NCBI GenBank assembly: GCA_023525715.1
Contig: CM042013.1
Coordinates: 82,147,994-82,211,993, forward strand
Length of the DNA stretch: 64,000 nt
Direction of reading: 5' to 3'
DNA from: Cichorium intybus
Lineage: Eukaryota > Streptophyta > Magnoliopsida > Asterales > Asteraceae
This document shows positions 12,233 to 25,740 of the stretch, piece after piece. Position 1 is the stretch's first letter. Every line of letters begins with the position of its first letter. Both the position numbers and the translations under genes were made by a program. The notes under the pieces were generated by a model that was not told where the DNA came from, searched no databases, and saw only the letters and a program-made list of their open reading frames with translations.

Positions 12233-13655
12233 TGTTGAAAAATATATTTTTGTATGTGTCCATCACTGAAATAAGATGAACTGTTTTTATCTAACAAATA
12301 TTATCAGTTTATCTCAGGTTGCGTGAATTCGAGATCAAAAACAAGAATGAATCAAGACCCAAGAAACCTTGAGAAAACAACCAAACCTAAGGAAGTGATG
12401 CTACGAACCAAAGAGCAAAATACAAAAATGTCATCGTGCTACAGCACTCGCGACGCGACGACCCCCTTGGTCGCGACGCGAAGCCTTCAACGCAAGACAG
12501 AAGGCATGGTCGCGACGTGAAGAAAAACAAAACACAGAAGTCCAGATTGCTACAGCAATCGCGACGCGACGGCTCTCCTGGTCGCGACGCGAAGACCCAA
12601 ACGCGACATCACCAACTTTTCAATCGCGAGGCTAACAACACAACGCACTAACCAGTGGCCGACCAAAAGCAACACGACACACGCACCCTCGCGACGCGAC
12701 GGAAGGCCTGGTCGCGACGCGAAGGCTGTATTTCAGCAACTATAAATAAGAAGCTCACCTCTTGCCATTCTTGTGCAGAAAAAAAACCTTACACCACACC
12801 ATACCCATTCAAGCACCAATACATCAATATTACCCCACGTCCAAAGAGCAAAAAACCTGCCAAAACTCTCTAGAAAACTCTTTTCAACCAAAGAAAATCC
12901 ACGTCCAAACAAACACCAAACAAAACCGCTACACCCATAATCTACCCGACACCATACAAAACCTCTACCCGACACCAAACTTCAAACCTCTAAACAACCT
13001 CAACCCGAATACCAAACTACAAAACCTACACACCCTCTACCAAATACATACACCACGAAAACTAAACCACAAAAAAAACCCCGTGCATCTCAATTAAACC
13101 AACACCAAAAACCCATTTCGCCAAACACCAAAAACTACCAAACCTCATCCTACCGTAAAGAACAAGAATCGACGCTTCAAAGAAAACACCATCTTCCTCA
13201 GCTATCGATAAGTTCTTTTGAAATTATCTGTGTCGTTATTGATTTATTTAAACTGTTATAAATCAACTGTACCAAATATCCAATACATCCGAATTGAACC
13301 GTGACAACGAAAACATATGTGGACTGTATTTAACCGAGACATCTAACTTCTAACTTCTAACTTCTAACCTTTTATTTATTGTAAAAACACTTTATCGTTG
13401 ATAATGGCGTTTATTACATCTAACCTCTAACTTCTAACATTTACTTTATTTACCGCTTTCTGTCCATTTAAATACTGTCTAGATTAAATTTACCGCTTTA
13501 TTTTATTTATTTACAGCTTTCAGTAACTTAGTTTTAGTTTATATTTATTCCGCAACTCTTATTTATTCCGCATATTATAGACAAAATACATATCTGTCAC
13601 ACAGTAACCGGCTTAAAAACCTTATTCGTGGAGATCGTTTATCGTATTTTCAACA
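12233..13655 (+). repeat. 3' LTR of the SIRE-type Copia
   Basis: 1,423 bp, about 99% identical by eye to the 5' LTR at 7509-8930. TATA box at 12740-12748 and the same paired CpG words upstream. Confidence 0.93.
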
Positions 13656-15710
13656 GTTAGCTTGTATGCAAACAAAAGAAAACTTGGTAATTGGATTGGA
13701 ATCATGAATTCCATTAGTAATGGGACAAATTAAGTATGCATAAAATAATGTTCAATAGATCATAAAACCTAATTGGAATAATAATATGAAATGTTAGAAA
13801 TCTATATTGGTGTCAAATGAACGTAAAATAGCATGGTTTATGAGAGTTTCTATTTTTAGAATCTTTATTGTTATAGATTTATTAAAATAGCGTAAATGAG
13901 CAAAATAAAAGATGTTTTGCCATTTAAACATTTAAGTAAACTTATAGAAAAGTAAAAACATGAATCTTGCTGAAATAATTTAGTAGAAATATGAAAATAT
14001 CATATTTGGCCAAATGTGGGACAAAAAGAGGTAAAGTTGTCAAAAATAGGTATTAAGTTTTGTTGAGCATGTTTAATCATTCGAATGGAATTAGATAGTG
14101 ATTATAAGAAATCCAAGAATGATTAGACCATATTACACGATTAATTGTGAATTGTAGTTCTGATCATTTATAAATTTAATAGACAGTGAAGGATACTTGG
14201 AAGTGGTATCAGCCTAAAGATAGTGGAATATTGTAGCTAGACATACCTAGCTACCGAGGTGAGTACATGAGGACTTTTCTGGGTACATAGCAACAAGTTT
14301 TGTTTTTTTTTATGCAAATTGTTTAATGTTTAATAGTTTGACAAATGATTTTCAAAAGTTATGTTAAATGTTTCATGAATAACGATTTTTGAAGTGATTT
14401 TTAAAGCTTGAATGATTTAGTATTGATTTATGTTAACCGGTTGAAATGGTTTGCAATGATTCTAAAGTTTAAAGTTTTAAAAGTTGTTTTATGCTAAGGT
14501 CAGAATGATTTCTATATGATTGAAGAATGTTTATGATCGAGGCCAACATGTAATGAATTGATGATGGTAAAAAATTGGAATATGAATTAAATGTAAGAAA
14601 TGTGAGAGATGTCCGGACAAGGACCTTACCCGCAAGTAGGGGGTCAACAGACACTACTGGGATAGTACCTCCCGTCGCGAAGTAGTTGTCTTCAGCACGC
14701 CCTTATGGATAGATTTGTTCTATTCCATGAAGGTAAAAGGAACTAGCACGCCCTCACGGATAGATTGGTTCTATTCTGGGGAGGGAAAGGGATACGGGGA
14801 AACCCATATAAAGCCAAACAATAAGAAATTAATCATGAATTACAGTTGGCCTATGTTTTGATAAGAAAGGGTTCAATTTATGTTTGCTTATGCTAAAATG
14901 GAAAACATAACGTTTTTATGATAAAGTAATGAGTTATGTTTTATTGTTATAGCAACGAACTTTTGTTTTGATGATAAATAAGGACTTTATGCTTTGATGA
15001 TTAAAAAATGATTCTAAGATTTATAATGAATTATTGATCTATAATTTGATGTTCTGACAATAAAGTGGATTTTACAGGTTTTGAAAAGAAGGGAAAGGTT
15101 CTATTTATTTGTTAATAGCTAATGATATTTAAATTGATTTAAACTTATTGAGTCTAAAACCCATGTATCTCACAAGGAATTTTTGTCTTACGTATTTTTG
15201 TTTTAAAATGCTATGTACTCAGGAACAGGACGCTGGTTAGCAGATGATAGAAGGAAAGGGCTTAGAAGCTGACATGAGGAGTGTAGATAGAAGAGATGTT
15301 TAGAAGATAGAGTATCTCAATTGCGGTATAGTTTGTCATGTAATTGAGAGATGTTTTATTATGGTTTAGAATTCCCTTGTAGTTGTACAATAAAGTTGTG
15401 TTATGTCCCGTATTATTTTTGGGTTGTTTTATTGAGTCGGGACAGTATGGATTTGTCCATTTTGCCCAAAGGTCATGCCGAATTTTCGGTAGAAATGTTA
15501 GTTTAATACGGGACATAACTTTGAGTTTTTAAAGGCTTTACTATGGTTGTTTTGATATGAGTTTGTAACCCCCAATGTTGTCTAAATATCTTTTTACGTA
15601 ATTGTTTTTATTGGGACCAAAAGTTTTAAACAATGTCTTATTGATTAAAAGAAAAGTTTTTTTTTAAAGAAATGTTTATTTATAGTGTTTTTATAAATTA
15701 ATACACCAAA

Positions 15711-18277
15711 ACACCTAACCAAGTATTGGGTAAGAAATAAGAAGTAAGAGTAAGAAGTACAATTATAAAAATGAGAAAGTTAAGGTTTCCAAACCCGAAT
15801 TATAACAAGTAAAGGAATCTATTGATTGGGGCAAAGAGATAAGTCATAAGTATATTGCTATAATGAGTAATATTACAGAGTAAGTTACCTAAAAGCAAAA
15901 GAGATGAAAATGAAAAAGTGGCAAGGATCTTGAAATCTCAAGTATGATGCTTTATCAAAATATAATTATAAGAATGTAGAATCATATGATAAACAAGATG
16001 AAATACTATAAGAAGATGAAATGGGTCTGTAGGTGAAACACGGCCCGTGTTCCCCCTGACACAGCCCGTGTTATCTGTGCAGGCAAACATAATGTGGTCT
16101 ATAGGTATAACACGGTCCGTGTTCCGCCTGACACGGCCTGTGTCAGTGTCTACAGAAGAATTGGAAGTTGAAGATCGCGAAGTAAGGCGTAGTATGCTGA
16201 AGCTCATTCTTCTTAGTATGTTTAAGCATGATCAGTGGATTCTAAACATAAAGAAGGAAATTGACTAGTGAATATTTCGTATCAACAAGTGAACTAATGA
16301 AGGTATGACATCCTTTTCTTCATGTATCTTCGAGATAAGGAAGTTACTATGAACTGTTAGTTCTACAGGTTCATATCAACAGTTAATGATTATTATTGGT
16401 GAGAGTATAGCATGTTATTATGACATAATGATATAGTTGAAGACAACTGTTCAAGATGCTATTGGTTAATTAACCATCTGTGAAGCTTCTCATGGGAGCA
16501 TGTTATAACTATCTTTGGGTTAGTAAAGATTATTTTGCTAGTAAGCTAGAATTAACACCTTGATGAAGATAATTAGTAAAGGTCTTGCATGGACTGTGAT
16601 GAGATTAATAACTTCTCACTAAGATATGACTATTTTAAAGATAATGCAACCTCTGACAAGATGGTTTATGCGTATAATAGCGAACAACATTATAATCCGG
16701 TTGCACCACAGATGGAACTAGTTAAGGATGATTGGAAAACAATAGCTTAATAGTATCTAAAGATTGATATGAGGAATTTGACCTTAAAAGAAAATGATAT
16801 TCATTTTCTTTTAAGGGGTAGATGTGAAGATTTAGATGCTTAGTATTTTGATGAATTGTCTTTATAGAATGGTGTAAATATAAGTCTTGAGACATGTTGA
16901 ATTAAGTTCAGCAAGCAGCTCAGGAGTGTCTAAGGATATTGTATGATATTTGAAGAGTAGTCATCAGTAATAAAGTTCATACTCAAATGTTGGAACTTTA
17001 ATGTTGCAGAAGTTATGGATAACGAGTAAATAGCTGGTATGTATATGATGAAATGAAATATATGAATCTCTAGTCATCTGTAATATCATATATGTGCTAT
17101 GCAGTTATCGCGGTCAAAACCGTTATCGCGGTAACCTACCGATATTTAATTTTGCGGTTTTCGCGGTGGTATAGCGGTGGTATAGCGGTTTTTTAGTAAT
17201 ATGTAGAATTTATATATTAGACTATTACTAGTAGAATTAATATCCTAAAGTCATTCAAAAAACTTCACATAAGGCTTAATTTAATACATAAGTCACATAA
17301 CATAACATTCTAATATAGAAAATGTCAAAGTATCAAATTCAAATTTAATCGACATCCAAGTCATCATCGGCCAAACCATTCACTTCTTCATGAAAATCCT
17401 CCACACGAATTATCGCGGTAAATCGCGGTAAATCGCGGTTAATTATCGCGGTAAATCGCGGTAAATCGCGGAAAATAGCGGTAAATCGCGGCGATTTTAT
17501 CGGTACCGCTATTTTCCACCGCTAAACTGAACCGCGATTATGCTGACCACCGCGAACCGCGATACCGGCGCTATACCGGCGCTATACCGGCGCGATTAAC
17601 TGCATAGTATATGTGAAATGCTAGATGCAAGATAACCAATTAGAATGGTTAAGGAAATTTGAAATTTAGTAAAGTCTGAAGCCTAATTGGATAACGATGG
17701 AAACATCTAACTGATAATTGTATCAGGGCAAGTTGTTTTTAAGGAATCATTTAGTATTAGTCAAAGTCAAGTAATATGTGAAAATACAAAAGAAAGAAAG
17801 GCTTATGAATATAAAGTGTAATGATTAGAAGTTAAGTATGAGTAGTAAAGTAGAATGCTATTTTGGACAAATAGTCCAAAACTCTATTATGTGAATACTA
17901 GTGCACTCGATTAGTGGAAAGCAGGAGTGTTGAAGAATTTGACATGTTTGTGTACTAAATCATGAAGAGAAAGTAATTTAATTGCATGTTGACTTTGAAA
18001 AGTCAAAGTTACTATGAAATGTAATTGATGAAGTTATCTAGGTTTCAAATGGAATGCATCTTAGTGATTATGAGCTAGGTAAAGAAAGCACGAGAAATAG
18101 AGATGAATAATAAGGAATGATTAAAACAAGGATTACACAAGCCACTGAGAATTTGAAGCAAGAGTCTTGTTGAAGACTTAGTAGCAGTATATGTTCATGT
18201 GGAGCTATGTAATTGTAAATGAATTTCCTTCCCAAGGAGTGATTCCGAGGACGGAATCCTTTTAAGGGGTAGATAGT
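15711..18277 (+). other. Interior of the Gypsy-like element
   Basis: No open frame with a known domain. Contents: two copies of a 70-bp unit at about 16020-16160 with palindromes of the form AACACGGNCCGTGTT; two polypurine-like sites, TTTTAAGGGGTAGATGTG (about 16810) and TTTTAAGGGGTAGATAG (about 18260), the second directly before the 3' LTR and so probably the functional one; and the hAT element at 17097-17607. The remainder is AT-rich with no gene visible. Confidence 0.6.
17097..17607 (-). mobile_element. 511-bp non-autonomous hAT element
   Basis: Ends are inverted repeats CTATGCAGTTA-TCGCG and CGCGATTAACTGCATAG, with a perfect 8-bp duplication TATATGTG (17089-17096 and 17608-17615), the hAT hallmark. 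The minus strand (about 17345-17412) reads VEDFHEEVNGLADDDLDVD then stop, an acidic tail like the end of a transposase gene. About 230 bp of 3' flank matches the element at 52961-58980. Both ends carry clustered short words (ATCGCGGTAA; ATACCGGCGCT three times). It cannot make transposase. Confidence 0.85.
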
Positions 18278-21200
18278 TGTGACAACCTAAATTTTTAATA
18301 TATGAAATAGCATTTTAAGCTAAGTATCTTGATACAAAGGGGTTTGATGTCTGAATGAGTATAAATGGATACGAAAGGGCAAAAGTGAAAATATTAATTG
18401 TAAATCTTTAAATTAATAACTAAAAATCTATAAGAAATTGGGAAAAAGTCATCAAGGAGACTTTTGTAGATTTTGATGTGATAAGAATATAGGAAAAAGA
18501 TTTGAGTAGTTTGGAGTTATAGAGAAGAAGTTATAAAGGTGTAAAGTTAGCCAAAAAATGATAAAAATGACCAAAGGGTCATGTTTGAAGGTCTATAACG
18601 TAAATTTATTTAGATTCAGCCTCAAGTCAGTAAGGAATAAATGTTAAGCTCCTTCTTTCCTTTATAATGATATAAAGTTTGCAAAGATCGTGTTTGTTAT
18701 GGAGAAATTATGCTAGAGAAAAGTTTGACAAAAATCAGAAAGTAAATGTAAAAAAATTCACTAAGGCATTAAGTGGAGGGTATTTTGGTCTTTTGTTATT
18801 TTCTTTTTGACTAGTCAATATCTGGAACCTTCTTCCTCGTTTCTTGGTTTTTGTTGTGCGTACTCGTCTAAAAAGAAAGAGAAATCGAGTGGGGGAAAGA
18901 AACCCACACACAGACTGATTTCGTGTGAGTGTGTGTGCGTAATCTGATTACGAGATAGAGAGTGAGAGCAGCGGGAAAGAAGAGCAACGAGAGGGAGATA
19001 GAGACTCGATAGAGGGCTGAAGGGGGTCGGAGGAACAGCCTCCTGCTGCTGTTGCGAACTTCTCACCCGAAAAAGAAGACAGCGGCGAAAGCAGCCGCTG
19101 CTGGCGGCGGTAGAAGCAGGGTGCGACGGCGGAGGGTAGGTGGTGGTCGGATTTAGTTGCTTGAGGACCAATCTAGTTTGAAACTGCCATAAGTCCTCCG
19201 ATTTTTGCTACTGTGGATAGAATTTTGAAGGTAATCTCTTGGAGCCCTAATTTTATTCCTAAGATCGGTAGTTCCACTAATGTATGTGAGATTGGAACCT
19301 GATTTCTTGATGTATTTTAGATTATGATTCAAAAACACCAAAGAAACCTTGTTGGTATGAATTTTAATTGAAAATTTAAAGTTATTATTCCACTAGTCTT
19401 CTTGGTGAAGAAGATGATGAATAGTAGCGATAAATTTTTCTGATTTGATCAAATTAGCACATAAAATGAAATTATAGCATGATCTTTTGATATTTGGTAG
19501 ATGTTAGCTTGTATGCACACAAAAGAAAACTTGGTAATTGGATTGGAATCATGAATTCCATCGGTAATGGGACAAATTAAGTATGCATAAAATAATGTTC
19601 AAGAGATCATAAAACCTAATTGGAATAATAATATGAAATGTTGGGAATATATTGGTGTCAAATGAACGTAAAATAGCATGGTTTATGACAGTTTCTATTT
19701 TTAGAAACTTTATTGTTATAGATTTATCAAAATAGCGTAAATGAGGAAAATAAAATATGTTTTGCCATTTAAACATTTAAGTAAACTTATAGAAAAGTAA
19801 AAACATGAATCTTGCTAAAATAATTTAGTAGAAATATGAAAATATCATATTTGGCCAAATGTGGGACAAAAAGAGGTAAAGTTGTCAAAAATAGGTATTA
19901 AGTTTTGTTGAGCATGTTTAATCATTCGAATGGAATTAGATAGTGATTATATGAAATCCAAGAATGATTAGACCATATTATACGATTAATTGTGAATTGT
20001 AGTTCTGATCATTTATAAATTTAATAGACGGTGAAGGATACTTGGAAGTGGTATCAGCCTAAAGATAGTGGAATATTGTAGCTAGACATACCTAGCTACC
20101 GAGGTGAGTACATGAGGACTTTTCTGGGTACATAGCAACAAGTTTTGTTTTTTATGCAAATTGTTTAATGTTTAATAGTTTGTCAAATGATTTTCAAAAG
20201 TTATGTTAAATGTTTCATGAATAACGATTTTTGAAGTGATTTTTAAAGCTTGAATGATTTAGTATTGATTTATGTTAACCGGTTGAAATGATTTGCAATG
20301 ATTCTAAAGTTTAAAGTTTTAAAAGTTGTTTTATGCTAAGGTCAGAATGATTTCTATATGATTGAAGAATGTTTATGATCGAGGCCAACATGTAATGAAT
20401 TGATGATGGTAAAAAATTGGAATACGGGGAAACCCGTATAAAGCCAAACAATAAGAAATTAATCATGAATTACAGCTGGCCTATGTTTTGATAAGAAATG
20501 GTTCAATTTATGTTTGCTTATGCTAAAATGGAAAACCTAACGTTTTTATGATAAAGTAATGAGTTATGTTTTATTGTTATAGCAACGAACTTTTGTTTTG
20601 ATGATAAATAAGGACTTTATGCTTTGATGATTAAACAATGATTCTAAGATTTATAATGAATTATTGATCTATAATTTGATGTTTTTTACAATAAAGTGGA
20701 TTTTGCAGGTTTTGAAAAGAAGGGAAAGGTTCTATTTATTTGTTAATAGCTAATGATATTTAAATTGATTTAAACTTGTTGAGTCTAAAACCCATGTATC
20801 TCACGAGGCATTTTTGTCTTACGTATTTTTGTTTTAAAATGCTATGTACTCAGGAACAGGACGCTGGTTAGCAGATGATAGAAGGAAAGGGCTTAGAAGC
20901 TGACATAAGGAGTGTAGATAGAAGAGATGTTTAGAAGATAGAGTATCTCAATTGCGGTATAGTTTGTCCTGTAATTGAGAAATGTTTTATTATGGTTTAG
21001 AATTCCCTTGTAGTTATACAATAAAGTTGTGTTATGTCCCGTATTATTTTTGGGTTGTTTTATTGAGTCGGGACAGTATGGATTTGTCTATTTTGCCCAA
21101 AGGTCATGCCGAATTTTCGGTAGAAATGTTAGTTTAATACGGGACATAACTTTGAGTTTTTAAAGGCTTTACTATGGTTGTTTTGATATGAGTTTGTAAC

Positions 21201-21376
21201 CCCCAATGTTGTCTAAATATCTTTTTACGTAATTGTTTTTATTGGGACCAAAAGTTTTAAACAATGTCTTATTGATTAAAAGAAAAGTTTTTTTTTTTAA
21301 AAGAACGAAATTTTTATTTATAGTGTTTTTATAAATTAATACACCAAATAAGGTGTATGAAAGATGGGGTGTTACA
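18278..21376 (+). repeat. 3' LTR of the Gypsy-like element (3,099 bp)
   Basis: Starts TGTGACAACC and ends GTGTTACA next to the target duplication TATGG. Several percent divergent from the 5' LTR, with a ~215-bp deletion at about 20424, so this insertion is clearly older than the Copia inside its other LTR. Confidence 0.9.
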
Positions 21377-21381
21377 TATGG

Positions 21382-21828
21382 CATTCCATTATTGACGGTC
21401 CATTCGTCAACGTTCAAGGATGATTTGTTCTAGGTGACGCTGCTAAGAACGAAGCTGTCATTGCAACAAACAAGAAGAAATTTGATAATGATAAATGATG
21501 CATGTGAGAATTATACAGTGGTCTTCCACCTGTTGTTTATAATCACATCAACGGAGATAAATCAATAAAAGAAGTTTGGGATATACTTAAGATAAAGTAT
21601 TATTACCAACACTTTGTCTAAATTCAGCGAGTTCCAGCAAATGGAATCAGAATCTATTGATCAAGCAAATGGAATTAGAATCTATTCATGAAAAGTTTTC
21701 AAAAGGAATGGCGACCTATCACATTGATGGTTAAGTCTCATGAGAACATTGATACCTACTCTCTTGGTGTGCTTTTTAATCTCCACAAGTCTCATGAACA
21801 TGATGTCATGGAGAATATGGACGGTTAT
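21382..21828 (+). pseudogene. Copia-H gag, middle part
   Basis: Continues gag from 6275 once the Gypsy element is removed: reads IPFIDGPFVNVQG, then GDAAKNEAVIATNKKKFDND, two stops, ELYSGLPPVVYNHI and KSIKEVWDILKIKYY, matching the order of Copia UBN2 gag. An internal repeat of GAATCAGAATCTATTGATCA near 21640-21690 looks like a small duplication. Cut at 21828 by the Athila LTR. Confidence 0.75.
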
Positions 21829-22655
21829 TGACACGCCTAGGTCGTTATGCGGTCAAAAATAGAAATAAAACCTCACCCGCAAACTAGTATAGTAGCAGAA
21901 ATGGTCGATCCATGGGAGTTTGGTGGTTAAGATATAGTGTCAGAATGACCAACTATAGTGTCACGCTATAGTCAGCGGTGTTTCCTTCACTTTTCGAAAA
22001 CCGATAAAATCGAATACTGAAAACTAAATTAAACATCAACTAAACTAAACAACTTCAAACTTCAAACCACAATTACTTACTGATTCCAGAAGTGAATTCC
22101 AGAAGAATCAAAAGCATATAACAATCCAAACCATCCAAAATAACATTCAAACATAAACAATACTGAAAACATGCAATTTAACTCAAATCGAATGATTATA
22201 TTGAACTAAAAACCAAATCCAGAATCGATGGAATCAAGCTAGAACTAAAACTATAAAATACTAAAATAAATGAAAAACAAGAAAATATCAACTTAAAGCT
22301 ACTGGAATCTGAAATCACGAGAAAAAGAAGCCTAGGTTACACCCTTTGTGTCGTTCTTTGGTCGTGAAACCCGACCTAGATGCCTCTATTTATAGTTGCA
22401 AAATCCAGCTAAACGCGTCGCGCATGGCTTAGAACTGCGGCGCGTCTTATCCATTATCCACGTATTTCACACTTTGAATTTCAACTTGTCATCTGATCTT
22501 TGTCTATCCGCGATGCGCGTGTCTTTTGCTCACGGCGCGCATACGTTTTCGACTGAAATGGTCTTTATCCAGAACTTCTTTCATTTTGTCGATGTTTAGT
22601 CCTTGTTTTCATCTTTTTCTTGCACCCAAGTACTAAGCACAAAAGTGAGTAATAC

Positions 22656-23204
<549 letters not shown>

Positions 23205-23292
<88 letters not shown>
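23205..23292. repeat. (TA)n microsatellite
   Basis: Pure TA tract, right flank of the TIR element 22759-23202. Confidence 0.97.
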
Positions 23293-23297
<5 letters not shown>

Positions 23298-23361
23298 ATA
23301 TAATTTCACTAAGAATAGGGCCTAACGACGACTAAAATACTGATATTGATAGGCGTTGTCA

Positions 23362-23512
23362 GTTATTCAAATGTAGATTCACTTGCACTTGTCTCTAAGG
23401 ATGAAAAGGTTGAAGAAGAAGTTGGTGAAAATGATGAATAAATTGTTGATTACGAACTTAACGAAGCTGGTGAAGCAGTGGCTCTCTACTCAAACAACAA
23501 GAAGTTCTACAA
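23362..23512 (+). pseudogene. Copia-H gag fragment, first copy
   Basis: Gag sequence after the LTR: reads YSNVDSLALVSKDEKVEEEVG, stop, then ELNEAGEAVALYSNNKKF. It breaks off at 23512 against Athila sequence. The same gag stretch is repeated at 41632-41775, where it continues into the zinc knuckle. Confidence 0.8.
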
Positions 23513-24481
23513 TTTTAGGTAGTAAGGTGCATAAATACCCCTTCGGGGTCACCCTTTTCGGACCTACCGACTCGAACGACAAAGGCCACTGATTGACAGT
23601 TCCCTCTTAAATTCCAATCCTAAAATATTCCAAATCTAAATTTTTTTTTAACTCCTAAAAACTCAACTTATTTGACTAAACAATAGCATGCTTACTACTA
23701 AATAGTATTTTTTGAAAAATACCAATGCTATAACACTGAAAAGCTATTCGTTTCAAAATTACAATCTCTTAAAATTTTTGAAAAATTGCTAAATAATTTT
23801 GAAATTTTTTTTGTTTTCCACAAAAATTCAAAAATTAAAACTCTTTCGACCGTCCACACCCCACACTTAAAACCATACAACGTCCCCGTTGTACATAAAA
23901 AATATTTCAGGACTAAGAAAAAAGAGTAATCCCTTTAAACGGTAGATTGCTTGTTGGAACTAGTTGTCACGGGATAAAACACGTACATCGTGATTCATAT
24001 TCCTGTAGTTGTGAAGCAACAGTAAACACGCCGGTGGCAAGTGGAGGGGTACGATGACCCCACACTTGCTTGAAACAACTCCGCAGTAGATTCCATTGGT
24101 ACTTGCACAAACAAACACTCACAAAACAAATTAAATGCAAAAAGAACAAAAAGACAACATTAATGAGCTACGGATTGCCGCGACGCGTGGGTTTGATGCG
24201 CGTGTCGCGGTAATTACGAATTGTTTGTATCTACGTGATGTTGGAAATAACCGCGTCGCGCTCCTAAGTGGTGCCGCGTCGCGGTAATTTCAGATTTTAA
24301 AGCCAACTTCAAACAACCAATTGAACTCAGTTCAAACATACTTACCTAAGATTACAATTTTATTATTAATGTCTTACGACTTATTTAATACCTAAACATT
24401 TAATTCCTAAGTTTATCAAATGGATAACCTAAAAACCTAAAAGAATTCAAACAAGCAAAATATTTACGAAACACCCCTTTA

Positions 24482-25740
24482 ATTGTGAGCCGTATCGTCA
24501 TCTTCCCTTTCATTTGGCTCTACTTCCTCCACCTCTTCGAGATCTTCTTCTGGTTCCTCTTCTTCTTCCTCATCTTCAATCAACGGAGGTTGATCTCGCG
24601 ACACGTCGTATTTGAAGTCATTCATGTACTTTTCCTTGTACAATATGCTACCCACAGTACTTGATTCTGAATATTCTGGAAGTAGCGGATCGTCTCCTGG
24701 ATTTCCACAGACAGGGCATTGTATTCGAATCTCTGGGACTTCATAGTCTGATGAATAGACTTTATCTCATTTGCTAAGAACCGCAAATCCGGATTTGCGG
24801 GTTTGATGCGTGCCGAGACACTGTCCGATGCTCGGGGCATTTTCTTCGATGTTGACGGCTCGTGACGAAGGACCGGGAATGGTGAACGACGAACTGACAT
24901 AACACCGTCATCGATATACACAACCTCGTACGAGGTTGTGGTAGGCGGACTAAATTGGACCGCGGGAATCTCCATCAACGGACGGATGTTGGCACGTGCC
25001 AACAATCCGTAGGAATGCGCGAGGCGTGTAACAAAATGGTTGCCCCCGACGGCTATAAAATCCAAGGGCGCACTGGCGAGTCTTTCGAAGTAATTAGCGA
25101 TGAGGTACGGCACGTTGACAGTCTCCAACTTCGATACCAATGACCACATGATGTAAAGGTCATGGTGTGTGACCTGGTCCACGTTGGCCTGCAGCCAAAA
25201 TGTCGTCGAAATGAGACGGTGGAGCATACTTTGTGAGGACAGGTGCATTTGGCCCTCAAAAACTGTGTTCTCATGATATCGTGTCGATGAAATTGTAGCC
25301 CAGAATTCAGCGCAGGAGAACGAGTCACTCGTGGCCTTGGCGGCCCTCCTCAGAAAAGGTGCGAACCCAACCCCCTCGACTTCCTCCTGTGTATAAATAC
25401 CCAGACGGACCCCGAACTCCGTGAAGCTACATGTCCGATTCATGTTCCCTAGACGGAACATGATGGCGTTGGGGTCATCAATGTCCAACGGCTCGCTATC
25501 AAAGTCAAAAGTTGCGAGGAACTCAAGAACAGCCTCGCGGTATACCGGCTCGTCCATACGAAATACTGCCTCAACCGCTCGATAAGTAAATGTAAGCTCA
25601 TTGTCCTCGTATCCCTCTTGAGTCAGCCACTGCTCTAAATGCTCCAGAATACCCGAATCGTGGGTCAACTCCCAATTGATTGTTTGATCCGTTAATATAT
25701 GTTTGCGCAAAAACACCCCGATTCGATTTTGAAACTTGGT
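24482..25740 (-). pseudogene. ATHILA ORF-1-type (env-like) gene, minus-strand copy
   Basis: The open part 24622-25797 gives 391 residues. From about residue 20 it matches the copy at 37333-38479: shared blocks include NWELT.DSGIL, EPVYREAVLEFLA, FRLGN, SFTEFGVRLGIYT, STRYHENTV and VVYIDD. The block VYRE...FLATFDFD...FRLGN...EFG is the pattern of the ATHILA ORF-1 family, found downstream of pol in Athila elements. Its function is unknown; an envelope-like role is only proposed. The first ~18 codons are readthrough from non-coding sequence, because the promoter-intron block of the other copy is deleted here. A frameshift near 24640 hides an acidic tail (DEEEEEEPEED, ending DDDTAHN) to about 24482. 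Confidence 0.75.

Larger units (their letters stand above)
7509..13655 (+). mobile_element. Young SIRE-type Copia deletion derivative (6.1 kb)
   Basis: Two LTRs of about 1,422 bp (7509-8930 and 12233-13655) flank a 3.3-kb interior. The ends are TGTTGAAAA...TTTTCAACA with the 5-bp duplication GTTAG (7504-7508 and 13656-13660). By eye the LTRs differ at about 12 bases and one indel, about 99% identity, so this is the youngest insertion I can date in the window. It keeps gag and the start of protease but no integrase, RT or RNase H. It would need proteins from a complete relative to move. Confidence 0.9.
6276..15710 (+). repeat. 5' LTR of the Gypsy-like element, split by a nested Copia
   Basis: Matches 18278-21347 of the 3' LTR closely in two parts, 6276-7508 and 13661-15710. 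It differs by carrying about 215 bp (about 14581-14795) absent from the 3' LTR. It also lacks the final ~29 bp: similarity stops at 15710 (ACACCAAA) and the usual GTTACA end and primer site are missing. The loss of the junction fits a deletion after insertion. Confidence 0.85.
6276..21376 (+). mobile_element. Gypsy-like LTR retrotransposon without coding capacity (15.1 kb with nests)
   Basis: Begins TGTGACAACC at 6276 and ends GTGTTACA at 21376, with the 5-bp duplication TATGG at 6271-6275 and 21377-21381. Its LTRs are about 3.1 kb. The interior (15711-18277) has no gag or pol that I can read, so it is a large non-autonomous derivative. The TGTGACAACC start and long LTRs suggest the Tekay/Del chromovirus group, but no protein domain confirms this. 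It interrupts Copia-H gag and is itself hit by the Copia at 7509-13655 and the hAT element at 17097-17607. Confidence 0.85.

Noticed and set aside
17410..17500. Regular ATCGCGGTAA repeats suggesting a CRISPR-like or regulatory array
   Set aside because: No spacer-repeat structure. They are subterminal repeats of a hAT element in plant DNA.
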